DNA from: Candidatus Lutacidiplasma silvani
GTDB lineage: Archaea > Thermoplasmatota > Thermoplasmata > Lutacidiplasmatales > UBA184
Length of the DNA: 49,721 nt
Assembly: GCA_022750295.1 (NCBI GenBank)
Contig: JAKIVZ010000018.1
Span: 1-49,721 of the forward strand
Direction of reading: 5' to 3'
The translations under genes were made by a program, and so were the position numbers. Below are positions 33,326 to 41,190 of this stretch, one piece after another. The notes beneath the pieces are model-generated. The model was not told where the DNA came from and did no database searches. It was given only the letters and a program-made list of their open reading frames with translations. Positions within the stretch are counted from its first letter, which is position 1. Every line of letters begins with the position of its first letter.

Positions 33326-33574
33326 TCACTTCGACAACTGGAGCGTAATGGCCTCCTCGGGGCAGGACACCACACAAAGTCCGCACGCTCGGCACGCCTC
33401 GGCGCGGGGCGTCCGAGCGGTCCGGCGCTCGTGGTTACGGGCCTTCAACCTTCCCCAAAAACCCAGCTCGTGGTACTCGGGGTCGGTGAGGGTCCCGAGC
33501 TCGAATACCGAGTACGGGCAAACGGCTACGCAGTCCTCCTTGCCTTCGCATTTCTCACGATCGATAGTTGGCAT
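33326..33574 (-). CDS. Seven-Cys ferredoxin (probable 3Fe-4S + 4Fe-4S)
   Basis: 82 residues from ATG 33574. The second cluster motif is complete, CRACGLCVVSCP (Cys61, 64, 67, 71). The first motif is CEGKEDCVAVCP, that is Cys9-x5-Cys15-x3-Cys19-Pro, with Lys12 at the usual second Cys position; Sulfolobus/Thermoplasma-type 7Fe ferredoxins have Asp there. So the first cluster is probably 3Fe-4S. A 30-residue insert separates the motifs. ATG 33574 is preferred; the open frame upstream to 33919 is not protein-like. The best upstream A/T island (AAAATAGG, at about 33942-33949) is over 360 bases away. Confidence 0.88.
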   Translation of the reverse strand: MPTIDREKCEGKEDCVAVCPYSVFELGTLTDPEYHELGFWGRLKARNHERRTARTPRAEACRACGLCVVSCPEEAITLQLSK

Positions 33575-33941
33575 CCAGACCCCGGGGACGGCCCGACACC
33601 CCTCGCCCGGTCGTTCGGGGTCGGATGCGGCTCGACGGGCTTTGATCGGGTCCCGGGACCCGGGGGGCAGGCCGGCGAGGCTCTCCGACGCGACCATCCC
33701 GGGCAGTTGCAGCCCGGCCCTCGCATCACCGTTTCTTGCCAGTGCCCGATCGATCGACGGTGGGTGGGCAAGCCGCGGGCCCTTCAATTCGCCTTCCGGC
33801 CGCGAAGCTTGGCGATTTCCGTTCGCGTCATCGTGAACTGGATCGAGCCGACTTCGCCATCGGCCCTCGAGGATCGGTACTCCGCACCCCCGGGTCGCGG
33901 AACCGCCGACCGTCGGCAAGGGATTCGACTCGCCCTGATCC
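33575..33941 (-). other. Gene-free stretch between the beta-propeller gene and ferredoxin
   Basis: This 367-base spacer is open in the ferredoxin frame from TTG 33919 but its translation looks random. A short peptide frame ending 33784, MTRTEIAKLRGRKAN, looks like a protein tail without a body. An AAAATAGG island overlaps the end of the propeller gene and would give a start near 33920. It may be a long leader of the ferredoxin mRNA or hold decayed sequence. Confidence 0.35.
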
Positions 33942-36338
33942 CTATTTTGAGGGCCGTCGGAATCGCCACACGATCAGACGCACCGCGACTGCACTCGTCG
34001 CTCCGCCAATTCCGGCCTCCGCTACGAGCGCCGCCGAGGGAACTGCCGGGCTGGACGGAGCGACGTCGGCTTGGAACGTGATGGATAGGTTCACCATGCC
34101 CGCGACCTGGATGGTGCCCCCGCTGGGAGAAGCGCTGTAGCCGGGAACCGGCCCTACCGAGAACGAGAACGTCCCAATCGGGACGGCCCGGAAGACGATT
34201 GACCCAGGTCCCTTCTCCGTCTCGTTCTGGAAAGTGACCGACCAGAGGCTGTCAAGGGGAAGGCCGGACTCCCCAAACTCGACCGCGGCCGAGCCCGTCG
34301 CGACGACGCTCACGGACCCCGAGAGCCAGTTCGACACGTAGAGGGAACCCAGCGAGCCGTCGGGTGCGAGTCCACCAAATTCCCCGGGGGCCAACCCTAC
34401 TGCGGGGGTTCCTAGCACCATGTCGCTCGAAGGGTCGATGGCGCTCAAGTTGTTGTCGCCAGAGTTCGCCACGTAGACGAGCCCGTTGGCGGGGTCGTAC
34501 GAGATGGCACCCGGGTCGTCCCCGACGGATACGGTCGTGACGTAGTGCAGCGTGGTGGCGGAGCTGACGTGCACGCCGTCGCCCGAGCTGCTGAGGACGT
34601 ACAGCTGCTGGTTGTTGGGATCCAAGGTGATCCCGACCGGGTCGGCTCCCACGGAGAACGAGCCCAGGAGCGATCCGTTCGTCGGGTCATATTCGCTGAC
34701 GTTGGCGAAGTCGTCGTTCACCACGAACAGACGGGAGGTCGCCGCGTCAAACGCCAACGCGTCCGGGCCGGAGTCCGGCTCCACCGGGAAACTCCGCACC
34801 ACCGAATCGCCCGAGAGGACGGAGATCGTCGAATTGCCGGAGTTCGCGACGTAGACGTCCCCCGACCCCGGGTCCGCGACGACCGCCGTCGGAGAGACGC
34901 CGACCGTGAGCGTGTCCACGACCCCCGTGGCGTTCAGGATGGAGACGTTGTCCGACTGAAGGTTCGCGACGTAGACGTCCCCGTCGGCCGGATCGAACGC
35001 GAGGGAGGCCGGGGCGGCTCCGACCGAAATCGCGCTCTCCACCCTGCCCGTGGAAACGTTGACCAGGAGCACTTGGCCCGTGTCCGTCAGGGCCACCGCC
35101 ATGCAGCCCGTGTTCGGGTCGTAAACTTCGGCACCCGGGGTGGTGCCCAGTTGGATGGGAGCGATGGGTGCCAGGGTCGAGGCGTTGAACCGTGTGATCC
35201 GGTCGCTCTCCGTCGGCCCGTACGCGCCGGCCGCCACATACACTTCGGCCGGCGCGCCCGCGACCAGGATCCCGGTCGCGCTCCCATCGGCCGGCAGCAC
35301 GCCGGCCACCGTGGGGGTAACGGTGGCGTTGATGACGGTCAGGTTGCTCCCGCCCCATTCGGTCGCGAGCATCGCTCCGCCGTGGAGGTAGGGGTCGAAC
35401 GCGAATCCCCAGTACCCCCCCGGAGCATAGGTCTGCGGGATCGTCCCGATCACCGTGTTCGTGGCCCCCGAAACGACGGCGGCTCCGGCGTCTACGACGG
35501 GAACAAACAGGTCCCCGTCGGAAGGGGCAAAGCCGATCGGTCCCCCGCCCCCCGCGGCCGCGACGGTCGACACCTGGATGGAGGTGACGGTTGCCCCGGT
35601 CGACGCGTTGAACACCGAGACGTTGTTGCCGTCAGCGTTCTCAACGTACAGCTCCCCATTTTCCGGATCGTAGAGGTCCCACCACGGGGCGGTCCCCGCC
35701 GCCAGCTGGCCGATGAGGGTGTTGTTGCTCCCGTCGATGACCCCCACCTCGTCGGACGCCGAAACGGTCACGAACAGATGGTCGTTGACCGGGTCTAAGG
35801 CGATCGCCACCGGGTCGCTGGTCTCCCCGGTGTCGATCGTGGTGACCACCGTGTCGTTGGTCGGGTCGATCACCAAGACCTGGGACGAACGCCAATCCAC
35901 CGCGTACACGTACCCATTGTCCGGGTCATACAGCACGTCATCGGGCTGGATCCCGTCGACAATGTTCCCCGTCACCTTGCCGGTCGCGCTCTGGATCACC
36001 GCCACTCCCCCGGCGTCGCCCGGGCCGAACGCCGAATCCGGGGAGGGGTCGTAGCTGACGAAGATTTTCCCTGCCGACGGGTCATACGTGAGGAAGTTCG
36101 GTCCGAGCTGGTTGAGCGTGCCCGGATCGTTCCCAGCAGTCAATTCGCCGGAGGTCGTGCTGATCGTGTCCACGACACTCCCAACGGGCGCGGCCGGCCT
36201 GGAGGGAGGGGGGGCCGCGGCATCCCGGAGGGCCAAGTCATGGGGTGGCGGGAGAAAGGAGGAGGGCGCAGCGGAAACCACGCTGAGGCCGACCGTGCCG
36301 AGGAGAAACCCCGCGAATAGAATCGCGGCAGTACGCAT
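33942..36338 (-). CDS. Secreted YVTN-type beta-propeller surface protein
   Basis: 798 residues with a signal peptide (ILFAGFLLGTVGLSVVSAA). Residues about 75-660 are made of many repeats of the YVTN/NHL-like type, each near 42 residues, such as GDVYVANLQSDNVSI, GDVYVANSGNSTISV and GLVYVANSGDNNLSA, which build beta-propellers. The C-terminal part from about 690 (VEFGESGLPLDSLWSVTF, then FSFSVGPVPGYSASPSGGT) matches the small domain repeated in thermopsin-like and other Thermoplasmata surface proteins. A final weak hydrophobic stretch and basic tail may anchor it. NxS/T sequons are frequent. TATA box 30 bases upstream. Confidence 0.88.
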   Translation of the reverse strand: MRTAAILFAGFLLGTVGLSVVSAAPSSFLPPPHDLALRDAAAPPPSRPAAPVGSVVDTISTTSGELTAGNDPGTLNQLGPNFLTYDPSAGKIFVSYDPSPDSAFGPGDAGGVAVIQSATGKVTGNIVDGIQPDDVLYDPDNGYVYAVDWRSSQVLVIDPTNDTVVTTIDTGETSDPVAIALDPVNDHLFVTVSASDEVGVIDGSNNTLIGQLAAGTAPWWDLYDPENGELYVENADGNNVSVFNASTGATVTSIQVSTVAAAGGGGPIGFAPSDGDLFVPVVDAGAAVVSGATNTVIGTIPQTYAPGGYWGFAFDPYLHGGAMLATEWGGSNLTVINATVTPTVAGVLPADGSATGILVAGAPAEVYVAAGAYGPTESDRITRFNASTLAPIAPIQLGTTPGAEVYDPNTGCMAVALTDTGQVLLVNVSTGRVESAISVGAAPASLAFDPADGDVYVANLQSDNVSILNATGVVDTLTVGVSPTAVVADPGSGDVYVANSGNSTISVLSGDSVVRSFPVEPDSGPDALAFDAATSRLFVVNDDFANVSEYDPTNGSLLGSFSVGADPVGITLDPNNQQLYVLSSSGDGVHVSSATTLHYVTTVSVGDDPGAISYDPANGLVYVANSGDNNLSAIDPSSDMVLGTPAVGLAPGEFGGLAPDGSLGSLYVSNWLSGSVSVVATGSAAVEFGESGLPLDSLWSVTFQNETEKGPGSIVFRAVPIGTFSFSVGPVPGYSASPSGGTIQVAGMVNLSITFQADVAPSSPAVPSAALVAEAGIGGATSAVAVRLIVWRFRRPSK

Positions 36339-36364
36339 CGTTCGCTCCGGAGGAGCAAGTTTCT

Positions 36365-36372
36365 GATAACCC
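36365..36372 (-). promoter_or_regulatory. TATA-like box for the beta-propeller gene
   Basis: GGGTTATC on the minus strand is centred about 30 bases before ATG 36338. Confidence 0.5.
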
Positions 36373-36418
36373 GTACCTTGCCAGGTCCCCCCTGAGCCGC
36401 GGCACCCCGTCGGTCGAT

Positions 36419-36829
36419 CTACGACCGGCCGGGCTGCAGTCCCTGCTCGATGTGACGGATCACGAATTGGTTTCCGTCCGGGTCGGCGAACACACCGCGA
36501 GTTTGCCTCCCGAGGGGGGAATCGAAGGTCGTCGGCTCATCGACAATCAACCCGCCACGCTTGCGAATCTCCTCGCACGCTGCCTTCGGGTCGCGATGCG
36601 AGAAGACCACCCCGGAGACGGTTCCCGGGTCGCGGCCCCCCTCGTTCTCCCCCATGATGTGCATGGTCAGCAACGTGGTCGTCCCGGGAATCGCGAACGC
36701 GGCCCGAGAGGCCGCGGCTACGAAGGAGATCTCCTTCAGCCCCAACACCTGGGAGTAGAACTTCCGGGCCTGCTCGATATCTCGAATGTGGACCGACACG
36801 GCCTCCATCCCCTCGATTGGTTCCGTCAT
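36419..36829 (-). CDS. VOC family protein
   Basis: 136 residues, full-length for a single VOC module: AVSVHIRDIEQARKFYSQVL, FAIPGTTTLLTMHI, SGVVFSHRDPKAACEEI and GVFADPDGNQFVIRHIEQG. The His/Glu ligand pattern of VOC enzymes (HIR, TMHIM, DGNQ) is plausible. Third VOC protein of the window. No TATA box is evident in the 140 bases upstream to the DUF4242-like gene, which is divergent. Confidence 0.85.
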   Translation of the reverse strand: MTEPIEGMEAVSVHIRDIEQARKFYSQVLGLKEISFVAAASRAAFAIPGTTTLLTMHIMGENEGGRDPGTVSGVVFSHRDPKAACEEIRKRGGLIVDEPTTFDSPLGRQTRGVFADPDGNQFVIRHIEQGLQPGRS

Positions 36830-36945
36830 GGATCGCTCGGTTCTGGCCCACGAGTCGTCCGCTCAAGAGGTCGCCGGGGCACGCGCTCGCTCCTCCCCGC
36901 CGGGGACGGGCCCCTCCCGGGCTCAGGCTCGTACGGGGGTTCTAT

Positions 36946-36951
36946 GAAATA
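36946..36951 (+). promoter_or_regulatory. TATA-like box for the DUF4242-like gene
   Basis: GAAATA is centred about 26 bases before ATG 36975, fitting a leaderless start and arguing against GTG 36963. Confidence 0.5.
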
Positions 36952-36974
36952 GGGAAACTCCGGTGGGGGAGTCG

Positions 36975-37214
36975 ATGCCGAAGTTCATCGACACGCATCC
37001 GATGGGAAAGCTGACTCCGGCCCAACTCAAGCACCTCCAGAGCGCTGCGCCGGACGAGTTCGGCGTCTCGCATCACGACATCCTGTTCAACGCCCAAGAG
37101 GACCGGGTGTACTGCGTTCTCGACGCCCCGACGCAGGACGCCGTCCACCAGCACCACCGGAAGGCTGGGATCGAGTGCGAGTGGGTGCATTCGGTCGAGT
37201 CCACGCGGACGTAG
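36975..37214 (+). CDS. DUF4242 / SCO4226-like small (nickel-binding-type) protein
   Basis: 79 residues: MPKFIDTHPMGKLTPAQLK, then FGVSHHDILFNAQEDRVYCV and DAVHQHHRKAGIE. This is the DUF4242 pattern; the Streptomyces member SCO4226 binds nickel through His residues. His-rich positions here (THP, SHHD, HQHH) fit metal binding. ATG 36975 is preferred to GTG 36963 from promoter spacing. It converges with the RAM-domain gene. Confidence 0.75.
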   Translation: MPKFIDTHPMGKLTPAQLKHLQSAAPDEFGVSHHDILFNAQEDRVYCVLDAPTQDAVHQHHRKAGIECEWVHSVESTRT

Positions 37215-37275
37215 TCCAGAATCGAGTTCGCCCGGGGGCTCGTTCCGGGATTGACCTCCGGCGGGGCCCCGGGCC

Positions 37276-37968
37276 TTAGAACGGGAATTTCGTGACCGAG
37301 TACTCGGGCACGAGGGTGCTCGTGTCGAGGACCTCGGGGATCCCGCGGATCCGCTCGGTGACGAAGTCGAGGACCTGGCGCTTGTTGTTCCGCTGGCCGT
37401 CGAACTCGAGGACGACGAAGACGTCCCAGTCGCCGGTGAGCAGGTGCATCTCGCGGACCTCGCGGAAGCTGAGGAGGATGTCGCGGATCCGGTCGATGTC
37501 GCCCCCGCGGACCTTCAGGTACGTGAACGCTCGCAGCTCGCTCATCTCGGCGGGCATGAGCTCGCAGAGGTGCTCCTCGCTGAACGCCTCGCATCCCTCG
37601 AGCCGCTGGTCGGCCGGGCCGATCAGGACCGGGAACGTCTGGACCCCGCGGAGCCGCTCGGTGACGAGCCGCTCGACGCGACCGACCTTCGCCACGTCGA
37701 CGACCTTGACCGTGTACCCCCGCTTGAGGGCGAGCTCCTCCGTCAGGGCGACGCATCGGGCCTGGTCGTCGGAGAGGAAGAACGCCTCTTCGCCCGCGCG
37801 GGACGAATCGGTCCCGGCCACGTGGGCCGGGTGGGACATGTCGGTCCGTAGCCCGCTCTCCGGGCCGTAGCGGACGTCCGACGCCATCGGGGCCGGCCGG
37901 TAGAAGCTCGTGACGACCTTCTTGCTTTGAACGTAGAGGCTGAGCTCGCGGGATTTCTCGTCGGCCAT
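37276..37968 (-). CDS. Thioredoxin-fold-like + Lrp/AsnC RAM-domain protein
   Basis: 230 residues. Residues 1-60 have no recognisable domain. Residues 64-128 look like a thioredoxin/glutaredoxin fold without CxxC: FLSDDQARCVALTEELA, YTVKVVDVAK, and the cis-Pro-like VQTFPVLIG. Residues 146-225 form an Lrp/AsnC ligand-binding (RAM) domain: FTYLKVRGGDIDRIRDILL, VREMHLLTGDWDVFVVLEF, VLDFVTERIRGIPEVLDT. There is no HTH, so it cannot be a classical Lrp regulator; stand-alone RAM proteins oligomerise and bind amino acids. A strong leaderless promoter lies upstream. The combination is unusual; role unknown. Confidence 0.8.
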   Translation of the reverse strand: MADEKSRELSLYVQSKKVVTSFYRPAPMASDVRYGPESGLRTDMSHPAHVAGTDSSRAGEEAFFLSDDQARCVALTEELALKRGYTVKVVDVAKVGRVERLVTERLRGVQTFPVLIGPADQRLEGCEAFSEEHLCELMPAEMSELRAFTYLKVRGGDIDRIRDILLSFREVREMHLLTGDWDVFVVLEFDGQRNNKRQVLDFVTERIRGIPEVLDTSTLVPEYSVTKFPF

Positions 37969-37993
37969 GCCGGCCGTCCGAGGGGGAGGGCGA

Positions 37994-38001
37994 TATTTAA
38001 A
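37994..38001 (-). promoter_or_regulatory. Strong TATA box for the RAM-domain gene
   Basis: TTTAAATA on the minus strand is centred about 29 bases before ATG 37968, a near-consensus archaeal TATA at leaderless spacing. Confidence 0.7.
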
Positions 38002-38022
38002 CGGAATTATGGGCGAGAATCG

Positions 38023-38042
38023 ACGGGGGCTTTCGCCCCCGT
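38023..38042 (-). terminator. GNRA-capped hairpin after the SSB gene
   Basis: On the minus strand, ACGGGGGC and GCCCCCGT form a perfect 8-base-pair stem with a GAAA tetraloop, 29 bases beyond the SSB stop codon and just before the RAM-gene promoter. It probably ends or stabilises the SSB transcript; no T-run follows directly. Confidence 0.55.
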
Positions 38043-38070
38043 CTGGGTTGGTCGTGAGTCGTTCGGGGCG

Positions 38071-38616
38071 CTAGTAGCGCTTGTACGACTCGGAGCGCTC
38101 GCGGCCACCGCCGCCACCGCCCCCGCCGCCGCCGCCACCGCCACCACTGCCGCCGCCACTGCCGCCGCCGTAGCGGCCACCGCCGCCACCGCCGCTGCCG
38201 TAGCCGCCGCCCTGGCGGTCCCGGTATCCGCCGCCGCCCCCGTAGGAGCGGCGCTCGGACTCGAACTCTTGCTGGCTCATGTCGAGGGTGCTGTTGACCT
38301 CCCCGATCGGGTCGGTCGACTTCGTCAGGTTGCCGTACCGCCCGACGTTGAGCCGCATGTGCCCGCGCACGAGGGAGACGTAGCCGTTGTCGATCAGGAC
38401 CACGTCGTCCTTCGCGATCGAGCCGATCTGCTCGTTCCAGAGCGAGAGCGTAATCGTCGCTGTGTCGTCGCCGATGACGGCCTCCGCCACCTTGCGGGGG
38501 TCGCCGTACTTGCCCATGACCTCCTTCGCGTCGCCGACGTTCACGACTTTCGCGTGGACGTTCACTTGCTTCGAGCTCGGGGTCAGGTCGCGCACCTTTG
38601 TCAGGGTCTTCTCCAT
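38071..38616 (-). CDS. ssb: Single-stranded DNA-binding protein, OB fold with glycine-rich tail
   Basis: 181 residues from ATG 38616. Residues 1-110 form one OB fold: TLTKVRDLTPSSKQVNVHAK, DDTATITLSLWNEQIGSI and VSLVRGHMRLNVGRYG, close in layout to the crenarchaeal SSB/RPA-like protein. A flexible linker is followed by a tail of almost pure Gly with Arg/Tyr/Ser (about 130-170), ending SESYKRY. The tail differs from the acidic tail of bacterial SSB. The Gly tract is coded by GGN repeats and may be length-variable. The longer frame to 38682 is less likely. A TATA box 150 bases upstream suggests a long leader. Confidence 0.9.
   Translation of the reverse strand: MEKTLTKVRDLTPSSKQVNVHAKVVNVGDAKEVMGKYGDPRKVAEAVIGDDTATITLSLWNEQIGSIAKDDVVLIDNGYVSLVRGHMRLNVGRYGNLTKSTDPIGEVNSTLDMSQQEFESERRSYGGGGGYRDRQGGGYGSGGGGGGRYGGGSGGGSGGGGGGGGGGGGGGRERSESYKRY
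38105..38215 (+). repeat. GGN/CCN microsatellite in the SSB coding region
   Basis: A nearly uninterrupted run of CCN triplets (plus strand) codes the poly-Gly tail of the SSB. Such tracts can slip in replication and vary in length between strains. Confidence 0.6.
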
Positions 38617-38741
38617 GGCGTTCCTCTCTTTCGCGTTCTGCGTTGAGTAAGTCCCCTCTGCCTTCGGCCCAATCAAGTTCAACTCGGCTGAAAAATCAGA
38701 CGGGGCGAGCTCGACGAAGTCGAGGGCTTTGGGTTCCTACA
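38617..38741 (-). promoter_or_regulatory. Long structured leader of the SSB mRNA
   Basis: If transcription starts about 26 bases after the TATA box at 38763-38771, the leader is about 125 bases. It holds a 6-base-pair hairpin (CTCGAC/GTCGAG, plus-strand 38710-38724) and a small CTGA/TCAG hairpin (38688-38699). Most genes in this window have almost no leader, so this one stands out and may control SSB translation. Confidence 0.4.
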
Positions 38742-38762
38742 TTTTCTCGGAGCGGGGACCCC

Positions 38763-38771
38763 TATTTAAAT
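38763..38771 (-). promoter_or_regulatory. TATA box, probably for SSB, possibly bidirectional
   Basis: ATTTAAATA on the minus strand is near-consensus. The preceding CGAG on the minus strand is a fair BRE, whereas the plus-strand side (ACCCC) is not. The core is nearly symmetrical, so it could also serve the TPR gene starting at 38813 or 38879. Confidence 0.6.
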
Positions 38772-38878
38772 CTCGTTAGACCGGGCTACGACGGCGCACT
38801 CTGAGGGTCCCGGTGCGTTTCCGAGCCAAGAGAGGCTTTTTCCCCCCCGGCCGCGTCCCGCCTCGTGCCGGGTTCGCC

Positions 38879-39649
38879 GTGAGCCAGCGATTCGATCTGG
38901 GGGTGCACTACCTCCTCCAGAAGGAGCATGAGAGGGCCGTCAAGGCCTTCCAGGAGGTCCTTCGCGACGAGCCTTTGAACGCCCGGGCGTGGTCGTACCT
39001 CGGGATGGCCCAGGCGCACCTGGGCCGCGCGTCCGACGCCGAATCGTCCCTCTCCCGCGCCATCGCCCTCGCCCCCCAGAACGCGGAGGCGTGGTTCCAC
39101 CTGGGCGTCGCCCGCTCGCTCCGTTCCGAATGGCCCGAGGCGGCGAGCGCCTACCGGCACGCCGTCGCTCTGGTTCCCGAGGATCTGGTCGCGTGGCACC
39201 GGCTCGGCGTCGCCCTCGCCGAGAACGGCGAGGAGGACGCCGCTTCGGCGGCGTTCGAGCGGGCCCTCGTCCTGTCCCGCGAGACCGGGGAGCGACCCCT
39301 CGAGGAGGCGGTCCGCTCGACGGAGACCGGGGACGTCCACCTGACCGAGGTCGGCGAGAAGGAGACCGGGCGCGAGGCCCGCAGCTGGATCGACCTCGCC
39401 CTTTCGCTCCTCAGCCTCGGCGAGGAGGACGAAGCGGTCGCCGCGTACGAGCGGGCGTACACGCTCGACCCCGAACGGGCCGCGAAGTCGCTGTTCCGAC
39501 CGATGTTGCAACTCGTCGTCGCCGCGGCCACCCCCGAGTCCCCCGACGCGGAAGGACTCCCCGGCCCGATGGTCGCGGGTCCCGTGCTCCCGCCGACGAA
39601 CCGGCGACCCACCCCCCCGCATCCGGAGAACCGGCCCGAGGTCAGCTAG
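38879..39649 (+). CDS. TPR-repeat protein
   Basis: 256 residues from GTG 38879; the frame opens to GTG 38813. Four consecutive TPR units are clear, for example YLLQKEHERAVKAFQEVL, YLGMAQAHLGRASDAESSL, HLGVARSLRSEWPEAASAY and RLGVALAENGEEDAASAAF, and a fifth follows after an insert (LALSLLSLGEEDEAVAAYE). The C-terminus is Pro-rich. TPR proteins mediate protein-protein contacts; the partner is unknown. It precedes the S66 peptidase gene by 5 bases on the same strand, so the two are likely co-transcribed. Confidence 0.88.
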   Translation: MSQRFDLGVHYLLQKEHERAVKAFQEVLRDEPLNARAWSYLGMAQAHLGRASDAESSLSRAIALAPQNAEAWFHLGVARSLRSEWPEAASAYRHAVALVPEDLVAWHRLGVALAENGEEDAASAAFERALVLSRETGERPLEEAVRSTETGDVHLTEVGEKETGREARSWIDLALSLLSLGEEDEAVAAYERAYTLDPERAAKSLFRPMLQLVVAAATPESPDAEGLPGPMVAGPVLPPTNRRPTPPHPENRPEVS

Positions 39650-39654
39650 CGCCG

Positions 39655-40698
39655 ATGGGGCCGGTGACCCCCGGCCGGCTCCGCCCCGGCGACACCGTCG
39701 CGATCGTCCGTCCCTCGTGGGGCGGTCCGTCCCGGTTCCCCGGGATCTACGAGCAAGGGCTCGCGGTCCTCCGCGACGAGCTCGGCCTCCAGGTCCGGGA
39801 GATGCCGCACGCCCGGTCCGACGCCGACTGGCTCGCGGCGCACCCGGAGGCCCGGGCCGCCGACCTCGAAGCGGCACTTCGGGACCCGGAGGTCCGGGCG
39901 ATCTGGTGCTCGATTGGCGGGGACGACTCGATCCGACTCCTGCCCCGCCTCGACGCCTCCGTTCCTGCCGCCCACCCGAAGGTCCTCGTCGGGTACTCGG
40001 AGTCGACGACCCTGCTCGTGTGGATGCGGCGGAACGGGGTCGTCGCCTACCACGGACCGAGCGTCATGGCGGGAATCGCCCAGTGGCGCGCGCTGCCGCC
40101 CGAGTTCGGGCAGCAGCTTCGGGCCGTGCTCTTCGGCGGCGGGTCCCCTCCCGGGCTACGCCCGTTCCGGTCGTACTCGGAGGGGTACCCTGACTGGGCC
40201 AAGTCGGAGTCGCTCGGCGCGACCCACCCGACGCAACCGGGCCGACCCTGGGCGTGGCTGAACGGGCCACCGGGACCGTTCGAGGGGGAGCTCTTCGGCG
40301 GCTGTCACGAGGTCCTTCATTCGATGCACGGGACCCCGTACTTCCCTCCGCCCGAGTTCTTCGAGGGGAAGCTGCTCGTCCTCGAAACCTCCGAGGAGGT
40401 TCCGCCGCCGCGGACCGTCGCCCGGACGTTGCGGACCTACGGCGTGGCGGGGATCCTCGATCGGATTTCGGGGATCCTCCTCGGCCGCCCCCGAGGGTAC
40501 TCCGACGAGGCCCGCGCTGACCTTGCGACCCGGGACCACTCCGCCGTGACCGACGAGTTCGGGCGGAGCGAGCTCCCGGTCGTGTCCGAGCTCGACTTTG
40601 GCCACACCGACCCCCAGTGGGTCCTGCCGATCGGCGTCCGGGCCCGGGTCGACCCGGTCGGCCCGACCCTGACGTTCCTCGAACCGACCGTCGCCTAA
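39655..40698 (+). CDS. S66-family peptidase (LD-carboxypeptidase / MccF-like)
   Basis: 347 residues. The nucleophile Ser115 is in LVGYSESTTLLVW, the expected elbow. The last part, LDFGHTDPQWVLPIGVRARVD, carries the conserved His. SIGGDDSIRLLPRLD near 87 is another family mark. Lacking peptidoglycan in archaea, this is more likely an MccF-like amidase that acts on peptide-nucleotide antibiotics or a peptidase of small peptides. It lies 5 bases after the TPR gene. Confidence 0.88.
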   Translation: MGPVTPGRLRPGDTVAIVRPSWGGPSRFPGIYEQGLAVLRDELGLQVREMPHARSDADWLAAHPEARAADLEAALRDPEVRAIWCSIGGDDSIRLLPRLDASVPAAHPKVLVGYSESTTLLVWMRRNGVVAYHGPSVMAGIAQWRALPPEFGQQLRAVLFGGGSPPGLRPFRSYSEGYPDWAKSESLGATHPTQPGRPWAWLNGPPGPFEGELFGGCHEVLHSMHGTPYFPPPEFFEGKLLVLETSEEVPPPRTVARTLRTYGVAGILDRISGILLGRPRGYSDEARADLATRDHSAVTDEFGRSELPVVSELDFGHTDPQWVLPIGVRARVDPVGPTLTFLEPTVA

Positions 40699-40727
40699 TT
40701 GGGGCGGGACCGTCCGTAGGAGAGGCG

Positions 40728-41147
40728 ATGGTCGAGGGGGAGCGGGCGATCCGGGCGCTCGTCGCGGAGTTCCGGGCCGGCTGGAACGCCCACGACGCCG
40801 CGCGGCTCTCGGCCGTGTTCGCCGAGGACGCGGATTTCACGAACTACCGGGGCGACCAGGCCCACGGCCGGGTGGGCGTGCGGGCGTTCCACGCCTCGGT
40901 GTTCGAGGGGATCTTCCGGGAGACCGTGCTCGCCATCGACGGTCTCCGGATCCGACCGGTCCGCGAGGGGATCGCCTCGGTGGACGTCTGGTGCTCGATG
41001 AGCGGGGCCTCGAGCCGGGAAGGCGGCCTCCGACCCCCGTACCGGGAGCTCGTTTCGCTCCTCGTGACGCGGAACGAGAGCGGGCCCTGGCAGATCCTGG
41101 TCTTCCACAGCCAGGACCTCCCTCGGAGCGCCCCCGGACCGGCGTGA
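40728..41147 (+). CDS. SnoaL/NTF2-like (SgcJ/EcaC-type) protein
   Basis: 139 residues. The opening helix is VAEFRAGWNAHDAARLSAVFAEDADFTNYRG in part (the WNAHD...FAEDADF pattern is diagnostic of SgcJ/EcaC-type NTF2 folds), followed by VGVRAFHASVFEGIF and four long strands ending WQILVFHSQD. The fold forms a cone-shaped pocket that hosts ligands or catalysis; role unknown. It starts 29 bases after the S66 gene and is probably in the same transcript. Confidence 0.82.
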   Translation: MVEGERAIRALVAEFRAGWNAHDAARLSAVFAEDADFTNYRGDQAHGRVGVRAFHASVFEGIFRETVLAIDGLRIRPVREGIASVDVWCSMSGASSREGGLRPPYRELVSLLVTRNESGPWQILVFHSQDLPRSAPGPA

Positions 41148-41190
41148 GCGGCCGCGCGCGCCGACGGGGCCGTTCGGGTCGCTCCGCGAC

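Noticed and set aside
38105-38215. Regular triplet repeats considered as a CRISPR-like or satellite element.
   Set aside because: They encode the Gly-rich tail of the SSB in frame; there are no spacers.
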